A DNA stretch of 64,000 bases from Pantoea dispersa (GCF_014155765.1 NZ_SCKT01000005.1:62001-126000), one strand, 5' to 3'. Shown: positions 37,453 through 47,192, counted from the first letter of the stretch. Translations and numbers: made by a program. The notes: a model not told the origin generated them from the letters alone.

Positions 37453-37654
37453 CCCTCACCCTAACCCTCTCCCGCAAGCGGGCGAGGGGACCGATCCAGC
37501 GGTGTGTGAGTTCAGGCGCTGATCCTCAGCGCCCGGTGGATTGACTGAATTCTGGCCCTCAAACCACGCCCGGACGACTCCTTCTTAGATTCCCTCTTAA
37601 AACCACGTTCGGACGGCTCCCTCTCCCGCGTGCGGGAGAGGGCTGGGGTGAGGG
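37453..37654. repeat. Head-to-head pair of GC-rich palindromic repeats (site B)
   Basis: Forward copy at 37453-37489 and reverse copy at 37619-37654 of the element described at 27 kb, separated by 129 bases. The spacer itself has an internal direct repeat (AAACCACGcccGGACGaCTCC and AAACCACGttcGGACGgCTCC). It sits between convergent genes: the PRD regulator and yhaJ. Confidence 0.85.
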
Positions 37655-37677
37655 CGAAACGCCGCCAGCCCCCACAA

Positions 37678-38577
37678 TCAGCCGCGTTTCGCCAGCAGTT
37701 TCGGAATCTCACGCAGGCACCAGGCTTTGGCTTCACCCATGCTATCGCGGCGCCACGCCATAATAATATCCACCTCACGGGTATACTCGGCGCTGACGAC
37801 GCGCAGGCGGCCTTCGGCGATATCTTTCTCTACCATCGGATAGGGCATGGTCGCTACGCCGAGACCGGCCAGCAGCGCGCGGCGTTTATCATCCATGCTG
37901 CTTACCGTCAGGCGCTGCTGTTTGTCCAGCAGCTGCACCGTCAATACCGGACGTTCGCGCGCGGTGTCCGCCACGGCGATGCCGCGATACTTAACGCGCG
38001 TGACCTCGGACAGCGGCTCGGCTTCCTGATGAATCGGGTGATCCGGACTGGCAACATACACGCTCATAATGCTGTACAGCTTGCGCGTGTTGATTTCGGT
38101 GGAGGCGCGAAAATGCAAATCCGGCGCGATCACGATGTCGGCGCGCCCCTGTTCCAGTCGCTCCCACGCGCCCGCCAGCACTTCGGTGACCAGCGAAATC
38201 TGCGTATTGGCTTTTTCGGCCAGCTTCTCTACCAGCGGGAACAGCAGCTCGGTCGGGATCAGTGCTTCGGCCACGATGGTCAGATGGGTTTCCCAGCCGC
38301 GCGCCAGCGCTTCGGCATCGGTGGTGAGTTTATCGGCGGCTTCCAGCAGCACGCGGCCGCGTTCCAGCAGCATTCGCCCGACGTTGGTGAATTTGGTGCG
38401 ATGGCCGGAGCGGTCAAACAGCACCACATCCAGCTCCTCTTCCAGCTTCTGCATGGTGTAGCTCAGCGCCGATGGCACGCGTCCCAGCTCGTCGGCCGCA
38501 GCGGCGAAGCTGCCGCGACGGTCAATAGCATCCATCACACGTAAAGCTTCCAGGGTTAACGCGCGCTCTTTAGCCAT
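37678..38577 (-). CDS. yhaJ: LysR-family regulator YhaJ
   Basis: 299-residue LysR-type regulator. The N-terminal 95 residues are almost identical to E. coli YhaJ (MAKERALTLEALRVMDAIDR, then winged helix FAAAADELGRVPSALSYTMQKLEEEL). The effector domain follows. In E. coli YhaJ activates yhaK and yqjF and responds to aromatic compounds such as dinitrotoluene breakdown products; both target genes are in this window. It is divergent from yhaK with 129 bases between, which should contain the shared operator. Confidence 0.95.
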   Translation of the reverse strand: MAKERALTLEALRVMDAIDRRGSFAAAADELGRVPSALSYTMQKLEEELDVVLFDRSGHRTKFTNVGRMLLERGRVLLEAADKLTTDAEALARGWETHLTIVAEALIPTELLFPLVEKLAEKANTQISLVTEVLAGAWERLEQGRADIVIAPDLHFRASTEINTRKLYSIMSVYVASPDHPIHQEAEPLSEVTRVKYRGIAVADTARERPVLTVQLLDKQQRLTVSSMDDKRRALLAGLGVATMPYPMVEKDIAEGRLRVVSAEYTREVDIIMAWRRDSMGEAKAWCLREIPKLLAKRG

Positions 38578-38706
38578 GCCGACTCTCTGTCAGTAAATTT
38601 GAATATGCCAGGCAGATTAACTGGCTAACAATCCGGCGTCCAGCCTTTTACCATTGACGTATAAAGCCTGTGGTGGATTCTCACCGCAGTGCGTCGGAGG
38701 TAAAGC

Positions 38707-39408
38707 ATGATGACAACCCGCTGCGCGTCCGCATGTGGCCAGGCCGATTTCGGTTGGTTGCAGGCGCGCTATAGCTTCTCATTTGGCCACTATTTTGATC
38801 CCCAGCTGATGGGCTACGCCTCGCTGCGCGTGCTGAATCAGGAAGTGCTGGCACCTGGTGCGGCTTTTCAGCCGCGCACCTATCCGCAGGTGGATGTGCT
38901 CAACCTGGTGCTGCAGGGTGAAGCCGAATACCGCGACAGCGAAGGCAATCACCTGGTGGCGCGCGAGGGCGAAGCGATGCTGCTGTCGGCCCGCCAGGGC
39001 GTCAATTACAGCGAACACAATATCAGCAAGGATCGCCCACTGACGCGCATGCAGCTGTGGCTGGCCGCCTGTCCGGAACGGGAAAATCCGCTGCTGCAAA
39101 AACGCGCGCTGCCGCAGCAAACCCATGTGCTGATTGCGTCACCGGATGGCGCGGACGGCAGTTTGCAGCTGCGCCAGCAGGTGTGGGTACATCAGGTCAC
39201 GCTGGCACCGGGCGAGCAGTACAGTCTGGCGCTGCACGGACCGCGCGCCTATTTACAGTCGATTCACGGTGCGCTTGAGGTACGGGCCAGCAGTGCGCAT
39301 CAGGAACAGCTGCGCTGTGGTGATGGGGCGTTTGTCAGTGAAGAGGCGCAGATTACGCTGCAGGCGGAAACGCCGCTGCGCGCGCTGGTGATTGATATTC
39401 CGGTATAA
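38707..39408 (+). CDS. yhaK: Pirin-family protein YhaK
   Basis: Bicupin protein of the pirin family, 233 residues, equal to E. coli YhaK. Motifs are GWLQARYSFSFGHYFDP, TYPQVDVLNLVLQGEAEYRDSEGN and LHGPRAYLQSIHG. Pirins of this type may act as redox-sensitive proteins or quercetinase-like enzymes; the E. coli protein lacks proven activity and has been suggested to sense reactive oxygen. It is divergent from its regulator yhaJ. GGAGGTAAAGC precedes ATGATG. Confidence 0.93.
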   Translation: MMTTRCASACGQADFGWLQARYSFSFGHYFDPQLMGYASLRVLNQEVLAPGAAFQPRTYPQVDVLNLVLQGEAEYRDSEGNHLVAREGEAMLLSARQGVNYSEHNISKDRPLTRMQLWLAACPERENPLLQKRALPQQTHVLIASPDGADGSLQLRQQVWVHQVTLAPGEQYSLALHGPRAYLQSIHGALEVRASSAHQEQLRCGDGAFVSEEAQITLQAETPLRALVIDIPV

Positions 39409-39431
39409 AAAAGGCGGCCTGCTGGCCGCCT
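39407..39431 (-). terminator. Intrinsic terminator of the lpoA-yraN-diaA-dolP operon
   Basis: On the minus strand, stem AGGCGGCC/GGCCGCCT with a 4-base loop is followed by TTTTTT (39412-39407). It lies 7 bases after the dolP stop and abuts the end of convergent yhaK. Confidence 0.85.
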
Positions 39432-39437
39432 GTGGCA

Positions 39438-40010
39438 TTATTTCAGAATGGTAAAGGCGGTGGTGACGTGCTTCACGCCGCTGACACGGCTGGCGATATC
39501 CGCTGCTGCCTTCGCTTCTTCCTGCGTTACCAGACCCAGCAGGAACACTTCCCCGTTCTCAGTGGTGACTTTCACGTTGGACGATTTCACCTGATCGCTG
39601 CCCAGCAGCTGCGAGCGGATTTTGGTGGTGATCCACGTATCCGATGAAGACGTGCCAAGGCTCACTTTCTGCCCGGTGCGAATCTCGTTATACACCTCTG
39701 TCGCGCCATCAACGCCCATGGCGATCTGTTTCGCCCGGCTGGCGAGATCGGCTGACGGTGCCTGACCGGTCAGCAGTACTTTGCCCTGATACGCGGTCAC
39801 GACCACGCGCGCCTGATTTTTGATCTGCTCATCTTTTGCCAGCGCGTTAGTGACGCGCAGCTCCAGCGTGCCGTCATCAACCTGCGTGCCCACGGTACGC
39901 GGGTCGGTGGCGGTTTTGGTGGCGACCGCAGCGCCGCCGGCGACAACCGCCACGCAGCCCTGCAGCAGCATGGCGGTTAACAGAATGGCGATAGCGTTCA
40001 ATGCTTTCAT
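39438..40010 (-). CDS. dolP: DolP, outer-membrane lipoprotein with two BON domains
   Basis: DolP (YraP) is a division- and outer-membrane-stress-associated lipoprotein that binds anionic phospholipid and supports BamA function. The 190-residue product has lipobox LLQGC (Cys19) and two BON domains (about 45-110 and 120-190; the second ends VSGVKHVTTAFTILK). The start at 40010 has AAGGAGCTCAA upstream; the 6-codon extension is not conserved. It is last in the lpoA-yraN-diaA-dolP operon, 14 bases after diaA. Confidence 0.95.
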   Translation of the reverse strand: MKALNAIAILLTAMLLQGCVAVVAGGAAVATKTATDPRTVGTQVDDGTLELRVTNALAKDEQIKNQARVVVTAYQGKVLLTGQAPSADLASRAKQIAMGVDGATEVYNEIRTGQKVSLGTSSSDTWITTKIRSQLLGSDQVKSSNVKVTTENGEVFLLGLVTQEEAKAAADIASRVSGVKHVTTAFTILK

Positions 40011-40024
40011 TTGAGCTCCTTCAG

Positions 40025-40612
40025 TCATTCCTGGTGTGGGAACAAGGTGTTATCAATCAAATCGCACAGGCAGTTCAGCGTCAGCATATGCATCTCCTGA
40101 ATGCGTGCGCTGCGATGTGACGGAATGCGAATTTCCACATCGTGCGGACCGAGCAGGCCCGCCAGCTCACCGCCGTCATGGCCGGTCAGCGCGACGATAG
40201 TCATATCGCGGGTAACCGCAGCTTCCACCGCTTTAACAATATCGCGGGTGTTGCCACGGGTGGAGATGGCCAGCAGAACGTCGCCGGCCTGTCCAAGCGC
40301 ACGAACCTGCTTGGCATAAATTTCGTCGTGCAGACGGTCGTTACCGATTGCCGTCAGCATCACATTGTCCGCACTCAGCGCCAGCGCCGGCAGGCTGGGA
40401 CGCTCGGTCTCAAAACGGTTAATCATGCTGGCGGCAAAATGCTGGGCGTTAGCCGCGGAGGCGCCGTTACCGCAGCTGAGGATTTTGTTGCCGTTCAGCA
40501 GTGACTGCACCAGCGTCATCGCGGCGCGGGAAATCGCATCTGGCAGCGCTTCGGCTGCGGCGATTTGCGTCTGAATACTTTCGGTAAAACACGCTTTAAT
40601 TCTGTCCTGCAC
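40025..40612 (-). CDS. diaA: DiaA, DnaA initiator-associating protein
   Basis: SIS-domain tetramer that binds several DnaA molecules and promotes their ordered assembly at oriC. 195 residues from the GTG at 40612 ([24 protein letters not shown]), with AGGTGG just upstream. Strong matches to E. coli are [48 protein letters not shown], and the C-terminus [29 protein letters not shown]. The frame runs 16 codons further upstream without conservation. It lies between yraN and dolP. Confidence 0.95.
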   Translation of the reverse strand: MQDRIKACFTESIQTQIAAAEALPDAISRAAMTLVQSLLNGNKILSCGNGASAANAQHFAASMINRFETERPSLPALALSADNVMLTAIGNDRLHDEIYAKQVRALGQAGDVLLAISTRGNTRDIVKAVEAAVTRDMTIVALTGHDGGELAGLLGPHDVEIRIPSHRSARIQEMHMLTLNCLCDLIDNTLFPHQE

Positions 40613-40626
40613 AAGACCACCTGGTT

Positions 40627-41022
40627 CTATCCATCCGCACGAAAGGCATCGGCCAGCCACACCAGTTCGCGCCCGGTGATGGCGATGATGTCAAAACGGC
40701 AATTCACCGTATCAAAACTGCCGCCGCGTGCCAGCAACCACAGCGCAGCGGTACGCAGCAGCTTTTGTTGTTTCTGGCGCGTCACGCTGGCAGCCGCGCC
40801 GCCAAAACGTGCATCGCGCCGATAGCGCACTTCAACAAACACCCAGCAATCCGCGTCGCGCATAATCAGGTCGATTTCCCCGCTGCGGCAGCGCACATTG
40901 CTGGCTTCCCACTGCAGTCCGGCGCGCTCAAGGTAGCGACGCGCCTGCTGCTCCTGCTCAGCGCCGAGGCGCTGGCGGTTTACTGCACCGGAACGATTTG
41001 TCCCTGACGATACTGGTTCCAT
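40627..41022 (-). CDS. yraN: YraN, UPF0102 nuclease-fold protein
   Basis: 131-residue protein of the UPF0102 family with a Holliday-junction-resolvase-like fold; catalytic-type residues are in [23 protein letters not shown] (the E, D and ExR pattern of PD-(D/E)XK nucleases). The function is not proven. The start chosen (ATG 41022) has AGGAAG before it and gives exactly the E. coli length. It overlaps the 3' end of lpoA by 43 bases, so the two are translationally coupled. Confidence 0.9.
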   Translation of the reverse strand: MEPVSSGTNRSGAVNRQRLGAEQEQQARRYLERAGLQWEASNVRCRSGEIDLIMRDADCWVFVEVRYRRDARFGGAAASVTRQKQQKLLRTAALWLLARGGSFDTVNCRFDIIAITGRELVWLADAFRADG

Positions 41023-43019
41023 GCCAACTTCCTGTTGATCACGCAATCCGTGTCGGCGCTCAGCTTGCCGGTATTGCCATCAATGGCGAAGCCCGGTACC
41101 TGACGCATCTGGTTAAACTGGTTCGCCAGCGTCCAGGCATCAATGCCCATCGCATAGAGGCGTACCAGCGAATAGTCGTTGTTGAAACTGCGCGCCGCCT
41201 GCTGCATCAGGCCAGGATTGGCGCCGGACAGCAGCGGAATATCGCTGAACTGCAGGCCATCCATCTCCAGCCGGAAGTCCGGACCGGCACCGGCCTGCGC
41301 GCTGCGCGAGCTGGCATACAGGGCGATGTTATTGCGGCTGCTGGTGCGCATGGCAATCATCGGCTTGATCAGCTGCAGTTCGTCCTGAGTGGCAATAATG
41401 TAAACCGCATCAACGCTGCCGCTGCTGCTCTCAGGTGCCGGAGTGCTGGTCTGCGGTGCCGGAATCGTCAGACCGGCAACCGCCACGCCCTGCGGCTGGT
41501 CCGGCTGTACCGTCAGCGGCGTGCCGCTCAGTGCAATACCGGCGCCGCTGTTGATGCCCTGTTTCAGCTCGCCCACGCCGCCGAAACGCTGCTGCAGCAC
41601 GGTTGTGCCGCCCAACTTCTGCCACTCCTGCGCAAACGCTTTGCCCACGCGGTCGCCATAGCTGCTGCGCGGCATCAGCAGCAACGGCTGGCGTTTGCCC
41701 TGATCCCAGATATGGTGCGCGGCATCGCGCGCTTCGTCTTCAGGAGAAAGCGCAAAATAGCAAATATTCGGATGGTTCTGGATCTGCTCTGGTTCGTTGA
41801 GCGCCAGCACGTTCAGCGGTGTCTGGCTGTTGGCGACCTGTTCCACGTTATTTTTCAGCAGCGGACCAACCACCAGGGTGGCACCATCCTGCTGCGCCTG
41901 CTGCATCACCTGAGCAATCGGGTGGCTGCTGGTGTCATACACTTTCACCTGGGCGCTGCTGGCAGGCTGCGCGACGGCTGGCTGTGCGGCGGGCTGCTGC
42001 GGCTGTGCGCTGTCTGACGGCGTGATGGCCGCGGCCGACGGACTGACCACCGCGTTGGCATCGCCATTGGCTGGCGTTGCCGTGCTGGCGGGCTGTTGCG
42101 TGGAGGCGCTGGCATCGCTGCTGGCCGGTGCGGCAGGGGCTGCCGGCGCAGTCAGCACACCGTTTTTCGCATCGTTAAAGCCTTTCTGGATGGCACTGGC
42201 GAACACCTGCGCCTGACCATTAAGCGGCAGCAGCAGCGCGATTGTGCTGGTCGAGGCTTTAGTGAAGTTCTGCACCTGGCTGAGCTGGGTCGGCAGGGTT
42301 TTCGCGCCGGGGTTTTGCGGATAGCGCGTCTGCCAGTCGCTAATGGCGGCTTTCAGCATCTGGGCATCCTGGCTGTTGGCGTGCCAGGTATTCAGCAGGT
42401 CAAGCCAGCCCTGCAGCGTATTTTCGTCGGCGTTGATCACCACGCTGTTGAGCTGATCCTGGGTAAGCTGGGTCAGCGCCTGCCAGGTGGCGTCAATATT
42501 GCTCTGGTGATCGGCGCCTTTCAGCAGCGGTTCCTGAGCAATATAGGCGCGCAGCAGCGCGAGCGACGGACGATTTTGCGCAGCGGCAATCTGCAGCGCG
42601 TAGTAGCGCACCTGCTGATCCTGCGACAGGTCAGCGGCTTTTATCTGTCCCAGCAACTGCTGAGCACCGTTGAAATCCTGCTGGGCAATTTGCAGCTGGG
42701 CGCGCAGCAGCAGCAGTTCCTGCTGTTGCACGTCAGAGAGCTGCTGTGGCAGCTGGCCGAGCTGATTTTGCGCCTGCGGATACTTTCCTTCCTTCAGCAG
42801 GGCACGGATGGCAAGTAATTGCCAGTCGGTCTTGCTATCATCGCTGCTTTGCTGCACCTGTTGCAGATAATAGTCAGAGCGGCCCGTGGCAGGACCCTGC
42901 ACGTTTACGCTTGAGGTTTGCTGCGGTCCCTGGCCGCTACAGGCGGCCAGAATCAGGCCCGCGAGCAAAACAGGGACCAGGCGTCCTGCTTTATGACGTA
43001 CGACTTTCGAAGGAAGCAT
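40980..43019 (-). CDS. lpoA: LpoA, outer-membrane lipoprotein activator of PBP1A
   Basis: LpoA reaches from the outer membrane through the periplasm to activate the peptidoglycan synthase PBP1A. The 679-residue product has a lipobox (LILAAC), an N-terminal TPR-like domain (about 40-260), a low-complexity Ala/Pro/Ser/Gln linker (about 290-370, expanded relative to neighbours) and a C-terminal periplasmic-binding-protein-like domain ([29 protein letters not shown]). ATG 43019 gives the signal peptide; the 21-codon extension does not. It is divergent from rsmI, as in E. coli. Confidence 0.94.
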   Translation of the reverse strand: MLPSKVVRHKAGRLVPVLLAGLILAACSGQGPQQTSSVNVQGPATGRSDYYLQQVQQSSDDSKTDWQLLAIRALLKEGKYPQAQNQLGQLPQQLSDVQQQELLLLRAQLQIAQQDFNGAQQLLGQIKAADLSQDQQVRYYALQIAAAQNRPSLALLRAYIAQEPLLKGADHQSNIDATWQALTQLTQDQLNSVVINADENTLQGWLDLLNTWHANSQDAQMLKAAISDWQTRYPQNPGAKTLPTQLSQVQNFTKASTSTIALLLPLNGQAQVFASAIQKGFNDAKNGVLTAPAAPAAPASSDASASTQQPASTATPANGDANAVVSPSAAAITPSDSAQPQQPAAQPAVAQPASSAQVKVYDTSSHPIAQVMQQAQQDGATLVVGPLLKNNVEQVANSQTPLNVLALNEPEQIQNHPNICYFALSPEDEARDAAHHIWDQGKRQPLLLMPRSSYGDRVGKAFAQEWQKLGGTTVLQQRFGGVGELKQGINSGAGIALSGTPLTVQPDQPQGVAVAGLTIPAPQTSTPAPESSSGSVDAVYIIATQDELQLIKPMIAMRTSSRNNIALYASSRSAQAGAGPDFRLEMDGLQFSDIPLLSGANPGLMQQAARSFNNDYSLVRLYAMGIDAWTLANQFNQMRQVPGFAIDGNTGKLSADTDCVINRKLAWNQYRQGQIVPVQ

Positions 43020-43081
43020 ACTGTATCCAGTGATGTTTTTTTCAAGATGCTCAATATTAAATCGGCAATTCGGATGAAACA

Positions 43082-43945
43082 ATGAAACAACTCGATCGGG
43101 CAGAGATTTCTGCCAGCACGCTCTATATCGTTCCTACCCCGATCGGTAACCTGGGTGATATCACGCAGCGTGCGCTGACGGTGCTTGCGAGCGTCGATCT
43201 GGTCGCTGCGGAAGATACACGTCATACCGGGCTGTTGCTACAACATTTCGCCATCAATGCGCGACTGTTCGCACTTCACGACCATAACGAACAGCAGAAG
43301 GCCGACGTGCTGTTAGCGAAGCTGCAGGAGGGCCAGAGCATTGCGCTGGTTTCCGATGCGGGCACGCCGTTAATCAACGATCCGGGCTACCATCTGGTGC
43401 GTCGTTGCCGCGAGGCCGGGGTGCGCGTGGTGCCGTTGCCCGGTGCCTGCGCGGCGATCACAGCATTGAGCGCGGCGGGATTACCGTCCGATCGTTTCTG
43501 TTACGAAGGGTTTCTGCCGGCCAAAAGTAAAGGGCGTTGCGATGCGCTGCGTGCCCTGAGTGATGAGCCGCGCACGCTGATTTTCTACGAATCGACCCAT
43601 CGCGTGCTGGATACGCTACAGGATATGGTCAGCGTATGGGGCGCGACGCGCTACGTGGTGCTGGCACGTGAGCTGACCAAAACCTGGGAGTCATTGTACG
43701 GTGCGCCGGTGGGTGAATTGCTGGCATGGGTGCAGGCGGATGAGAATCGCCGCAAGGGCGAGATGGTGCTGATTGTCGAAGGCCATAAAGCGGATGAAGA
43801 GACGCTGCCGGCAGAGGCGCTGCGCACGCTGGCGCTGCTGCAGGCTGAGCTGCCGCTGAAAAAGGCGGCAGCGCTGACGGCGGAAATTCATGGGGTTAAG
43901 AAAAACGCCCTGTACAAGTATGCGCTGGAGCAGCAAGAGGCGTGA
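43082..43945 (+). CDS. rsmI: 16S rRNA (cytidine-1402-2'-O)-methyltransferase
   Basis: RsmI methylates the 2'-OH of C1402 in the decoding centre of 16S rRNA. The 287-residue protein has the tetrapyrrole-methylase-fold core: [54 protein letters not shown], and the C-terminal [17 protein letters not shown]. Length equals E. coli (286). It starts 62 bases from divergent lpoA. Its stop codon (TGA 43943-43945) overlaps the -35 element of the rnpB promoter. Confidence 0.96.
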   Translation: MKQLDRAEISASTLYIVPTPIGNLGDITQRALTVLASVDLVAAEDTRHTGLLLQHFAINARLFALHDHNEQQKADVLLAKLQEGQSIALVSDAGTPLINDPGYHLVRRCREAGVRVVPLPGACAAITALSAAGLPSDRFCYEGFLPAKSKGRCDALRALSDEPRTLIFYESTHRVLDTLQDMVSVWGATRYVVLARELTKTWESLYGAPVGELLAWVQADENRRKGEMVLIVEGHKADEETLPAEALRTLALLQAELPLKKAAALTAEIHGVKKNALYKYALEQQEA

Positions 43946-43970
43946 CAAACGCGGGCGGATCGCCTATTAT
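43942..43970 (+). promoter_or_regulatory. Sigma-70 promoter of rnpB
   Basis: GTGACA (43942-43947), a 17-base spacer, and TATTAT (43965-43970), with +1 at 43979, 9 bases after the -10. The -35 includes the rsmI stop codon. Confidence 0.85.
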
Positions 43971-43978
43971 CCCGCGCC

Positions 43979-44355
<377 letters not shown>

Positions 44356-44363
44356 TTTTTATA

Positions 44364-44402
44364 AAGACGCCCGCAGGTGAGAATCTGCGGGCGTCTTGTT
44401 TT
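44364..44402 (+). terminator. Intrinsic terminator of rnpB
   Basis: Perfect 13-base-pair stem AAGACGCCCGCAG/CTGCGGGCGTCTT with an 8-base loop, then GTTTTTG. It begins 8 bases after the mature 3' end. Confidence 0.93.
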
Positions 44403-44422
44403 TGGGGGAGGGTGCGTGCTGC

Positions 44423-44644
44423 CCCTCATCCTAACCTTCTCCCGCAAGCGGGAGAAGGGACCGATTGTGCGTGGGATGAGTTGAGTATTCGGCCTCCAAC
44501 ACCACACTTAACTATTCCCTCTCCCCGTGGGAGAGGGTTAGGGTGAGGGCAGAAAACCGCACGTAGCCAGAAAATCGCACCTAACTATTCCCTCTCCCCG
44601 TGGGAGAGGGTTAGGGTGAGGGCAGAAAACCGCACGTAGCCAGA
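44423..44644. repeat. Three palindromic repeats, two in a 73-base tandem duplication (site C)
   Basis: Forward copy at 44423-44459 and reverse copies at 44517-44549 and 44590-44622 of the same element as at 27 and 37 kb. The last two lie within a perfect 63-base direct repeat (44509-44571 and 44582-44644) with 73-base period. It lies between the rnpB terminator and the mdtJI leader; no gene is seen in 44403-44798. Confidence 0.88.
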
Positions 44645-44798
44645 TAAAACAGCACAAAACCCCCATTTCTCTGCGTAAAGAAACGCAAATCCGCAAAAAC
44701 ATTCTTTTCCCTGTGCCAGAATAGGCGCGTGTTCAACTACTGAGGACAATTTTTCATCCACACCGGGAAAAGCAACAACGTGGATAAGTTGTAAAATT

Positions 44799-44897
44799 AT
44801 GGATAACCATTTCGTTACACTTTACGTATTAACCTCTTCACCCACCTGCGTTTTCTCCTGCTCACTAAGCGATCGGCACTGGCGCTTCGCGCTGTAG
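44799..44897 (+). CDS. Leader ORF upstream of mdtJI (candidate mdtU-like regulatory peptide)
   Basis: A 32-codon ORF (44799-44897) with product ending SLSDRHWRFAL lies 91 bases upstream of mdtJ. The E. coli mdtJI operon is known to have a short upstream ORF, mdtU, whose translation links mdtJI expression to polyamines. I could not compare sequences, so the identity is by position. A GGATAAG stands 11 bases before the ATG, a poor ribosome-binding site. GCGCTTCGCGC, a small hairpin, covers its last codons, and TTTTTTCTC follows its stop at once, as in an attenuator. Confidence 0.5.
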   Translation: MDNHFVTLYVLTSSPTCVFSCSLSDRHWRFAL

Positions 44898-44988
44898 TTT
44901 TTTCTCTCCTTGTTAGCTTTTTATCTTTTTCAGCTATCACGCTGCTGTTTGCGCGTGGATGGCGTTTATTTCTCACAGGAGAGAAATC

Positions 44989-45339
44989 ATGCTGTACTGG
45001 ATTTTATTAGCGTTAGCGATTGCTGCCGAAATTACAGGCACCGTGTCAATGAAATGGGCCAGCGTCAATGGCGGCAGCGCCGGCTATATTTTTATGCTGT
45101 TGATGATCGCCCTGTCATACATCTTCCTCACCTTTGCCGTTAAACGTATTGCCCTTGGCGTGGCTTATGCCATGTGGGAAGGCGTCGGTATTCTGTTTAT
45201 CACCCTGTTCAGCGTGATGCTGTTTGACGAGGCGCTGTCAGTGATGAAGGCGGCGGGTTTGATCACGCTGATCGCGGGTATCGCGCTGATCAAAGCAGGG
45301 ACATTCAGCCGTAAGGAGCTGCGTCATGACCACGCTTAA
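44989..45339 (+). CDS. mdtJ: Spermidine export protein MdtJ (SMR family)
   Basis: Small multidrug resistance subunit of 116 residues with four membrane helices. MdtJ works as a heterodimer with MdtI and exports spermidine in E. coli. The essential membrane Glu14 is present ([19 protein letters not shown]), and [25 protein letters not shown] is the family signature. The ATG at 44989 has CAGGAGAG 8 bases upstream; the in-frame upstream start is not conserved. It overlaps mdtI by 14 bases. The 90-base leader after the upstream ORF is U-rich. Confidence 0.94.
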   Translation: MLYWILLALAIAAEITGTVSMKWASVNGGSAGYIFMLLMIALSYIFLTFAVKRIALGVAYAMWEGVGILFITLFSVMLFDEALSVMKAAGLITLIAGIALIKAGTFSRKELRHDHA

Positions 45340-45655
45340 CGTCGTGCATCTGGCCTGGCTGGCACTGGCCATCGTGCTGGAAATTGTGGCGAACATCGCG
45401 CTGAAATACGCCAACGGCTTCCGCCGTCCGCTGTATGGCGTGATATCGCTGGTGGCTGTCCTGGCGGCATTCAGTGCCCTGTCGCAGGCAGTGAAGGGGA
45501 TCGATCTCTCGGTGGCCTACGCTTTATGGGGCGGTTTCGGTCTGGTGGCGACCGTAGCGGCAGGCTGGATCCTGTTCGGACAACGCCTGAACACCCGCGG
45601 CTGGCTGGGCGTGGCACTGCTGCTGGCCGGGATGGTGTTGATCAAATTTGCCTGA
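45326..45655 (+). CDS. mdtI: Spermidine export protein MdtI (SMR family)
   Basis: Partner of MdtJ, 109 residues, four helices. Glu19 ([19 protein letters not shown]), the counterpart of the conserved SMR glutamate, and [27 protein letters not shown] are typical. Length equals E. coli MdtI (109). It starts inside the end of mdtJ. A long hairpin separates it from convergent yqjG. Confidence 0.94.
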   Translation: MTTLNVVHLAWLALAIVLEIVANIALKYANGFRRPLYGVISLVAVLAAFSALSQAVKGIDLSVAYALWGGFGLVATVAAGWILFGQRLNTRGWLGVALLLAGMVLIKFA

Positions 45656-45668
45656 GGCAGCGCAATAC

Positions 45669-45710
45669 TGCCTGCCTTCCTTTCCCAATGGTGGGAGAGA
45701 AGGGCAGGCA
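45669..45710. repeat. Long imperfect hairpin between mdtI and yqjG
   Basis: Outer arms TGCCTGCC/GGCAGGCA and an inner CTTCCTTTCCCA/TGGGAGAGAAG, about 18 pairs in all with a few mismatches. It may be a degraded copy of the palindromic repeat seen at 27, 37 and 44 kb, and could end both convergent transcripts. Confidence 0.5.
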
Positions 45711-45725
45711 TGTGTAAGCCAGCCG

Positions 45726-46700
45726 TTAACCGCGGCCGTGCGGCTCATCCCAGTCAAAAGCCGGTCCCAGCGAAATAACGCCGTTCGGATTGATGGTCTT
45801 GTGGCTGCAGTAGTAGTGATGGCGGATGTGCGGCAGGTTTACCGTATCGGCAATGCCCGGCATCTGATAAATATCGCGCAGGAAGCCGTTCAGGTTACGG
45901 TAATCGCTGATGCGATGACGATCGCACTTAAAGTGGGTCACGTAGACCGGGTCAAAGCGCACCAGCGTGGTCCACAGGCGCAGATCGGCTTCGGTGAGGC
46001 GATCGCCGGTCAGATAGCGATGCTGACCCAGAATCTGCTCCAGCCGTGCCAGCGCATGGAACAGCGCGGTTACGGCTTCATCATAAGCCGACTGTGACGT
46101 GGCAAATCCGCTTTTGTAGACGCCGTTATTGACGGTGTCATAAATCCAGCCGTTGAGTTCGTCGATCTTGTCACGCAGCTCGGGCGGGTAGTAATCGCCG
46201 GCGCGAGCGCCCTGCGCGTCGAAGGCGCTGTTGAACATACGGATGATATCGGCGGATTCATTACTGACGATAGTGTGCTGCTTTTTATCCCACAGCACCG
46301 GCACGGTCACGCGCCCGCTGTACTGCGGATCGGCATGCAGATAGAGCTGATAGAGGAATTCGTTCTGATACAGCGAATCGCCGGTCGCGGCGGGGAAATC
46401 ATCGTCGAAGGTCCAGCCGTTCTCCAGCATCAGCGGGTGCACCACTGATACCGAAATCATCTCTTCTAACCCCTTCAGCTGACGCATCAGCAGGGTGCGA
46501 TGCGCCCACGGGCAGGCCAGCGAAACGTATAAATGATAACGATCGCGCTCGGCGGCAAAGCCGGCTTTCCCGGTTGGCCCGGCGCTGCCGTCTGCCGTGA
46601 TCCAGTTACGCCAGACTGCTTCTGTGCGTTTGAAGCGGCCACCGGTTGACTTCGTATCGTACCAGGTGTCATGCCAGACACCGTCAATCAGTTGTCCCAT
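45726..46700 (-). CDS. yqjG: Glutathionyl-hydroquinone reductase YqjG
   Basis: Xi-class glutathione transferase that reduces glutathionyl-hydroquinones, with dithiol-independent Cys chemistry. The 324-residue product has the active Cys63 in YVSLACPWAHRTLL, the N-terminal MGQLIDGVWHDTWYDTKSTGGRFKR typical of the family and a C-terminal helical domain ending in GPAFDWDEPHGRG. E. coli YqjG has 328 residues. It lies downstream of yqjF across a terminator and is convergent with mdtI. Confidence 0.95.
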   Translation of the reverse strand: MGQLIDGVWHDTWYDTKSTGGRFKRTEAVWRNWITADGSAGPTGKAGFAAERDRYHLYVSLACPWAHRTLLMRQLKGLEEMISVSVVHPLMLENGWTFDDDFPAATGDSLYQNEFLYQLYLHADPQYSGRVTVPVLWDKKQHTIVSNESADIIRMFNSAFDAQGARAGDYYPPELRDKIDELNGWIYDTVNNGVYKSGFATSQSAYDEAVTALFHALARLEQILGQHRYLTGDRLTEADLRLWTTLVRFDPVYVTHFKCDRHRISDYRNLNGFLRDIYQMPGIADTVNLPHIRHHYYCSHKTINPNGVISLGPAFDWDEPHGRG

Positions 46701-46711
46701 AAGCCCCCCAT

Positions 46712-46743
46712 AAAAAAAACGGGGCGAGGAAAATCCCCGCCCC
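46712..46743 (-). terminator. Intrinsic terminator of the yqjC-to-yqjF genes
   Basis: Read on the minus strand, stem GGGGCG/CGCCCC followed by eight T (46719-46712). It lies 39 bases after the yqjF stop and 12 bases before the yqjG start, so it separates yqjG from the upstream genes. Confidence 0.85.
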
Positions 46744-46781
46744 TGCTATTCAGTATATGTGCTGTTGCACGGCTTGCGTGC

Positions 46782-47192
46782 TTAGCGTGCGGTTGCTGGC
46801 ATAAAGCGCTGACGAATCAGGCGGTCAATGCTGTAGGCGCCCGGACCCACCAGACCCAGCACCAGGAAACCACCGGCGATGGACAGGTTTTTCATGAACA
46901 TCAGCTGGTTAACGCCTTCCGCAAAGTTGCTGTGGAACAGGAACGCGGTCAGCAGCGTGAAGCCGGCGGTGAACAGCGCGGTGAAGCGCGTCAGGAAGCC
47001 GAACAGAATCGCCAGGCCGCCGCCCAGTTCCAGCAGAATCACCAGCGGCAGCAGGAAGCCGGGCACGCCCATCGCCTGCATGTACTGTGCGGTGCCCGCA
47101 TAGGCGGTGATTTTGCCCCAGCCGGCAGTAATAAACAGGATGGTCATTAATACGCGTGCCAGCAGCAGGCCTGAGTCTTCGAATTTTTTCAT
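46782..47192 (-). CDS. yqjF: DoxX-family inner-membrane protein YqjF
   Basis: Four-helix membrane protein of the DoxX family, 136 residues (ILFITAGWGKITAYAGTAQYMQAMGVPGFLLPLVILLELGGGLAILFGFLTRF). In E. coli yqjF is activated by YhaJ and responds to dinitrotoluene-derived quinols; the YhaJ gene is 8 kb away here. Two ATGs are adjacent; the second (47192) is better spaced from GGAG. About 200 bases of unassigned sequence separate it from yqjK, so it may have its own promoter. Confidence 0.93.
   Translation of the reverse strand: MKKFEDSGLLLARVLMTILFITAGWGKITAYAGTAQYMQAMGVPGFLLPLVILLELGGGLAILFGFLTRFTALFTAGFTLLTAFLFHSNFAEGVNQLMFMKNLSIAGGFLVLGLVGPGAYSIDRLIRQRFMPATAR

Noticed and set aside
44509-44644. 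Tandem repeat considered as a CRISPR array
   Set aside because: Only two copies, no variable spacers of equal size, and the unit contains the REP-like palindrome found at other sites; no cas genes are in the window.
44910-45143. 77-codon frame across the mdtJ start
   Set aside because: Out of frame with mdtJ and overlapping its conserved coding part; no conserved features.
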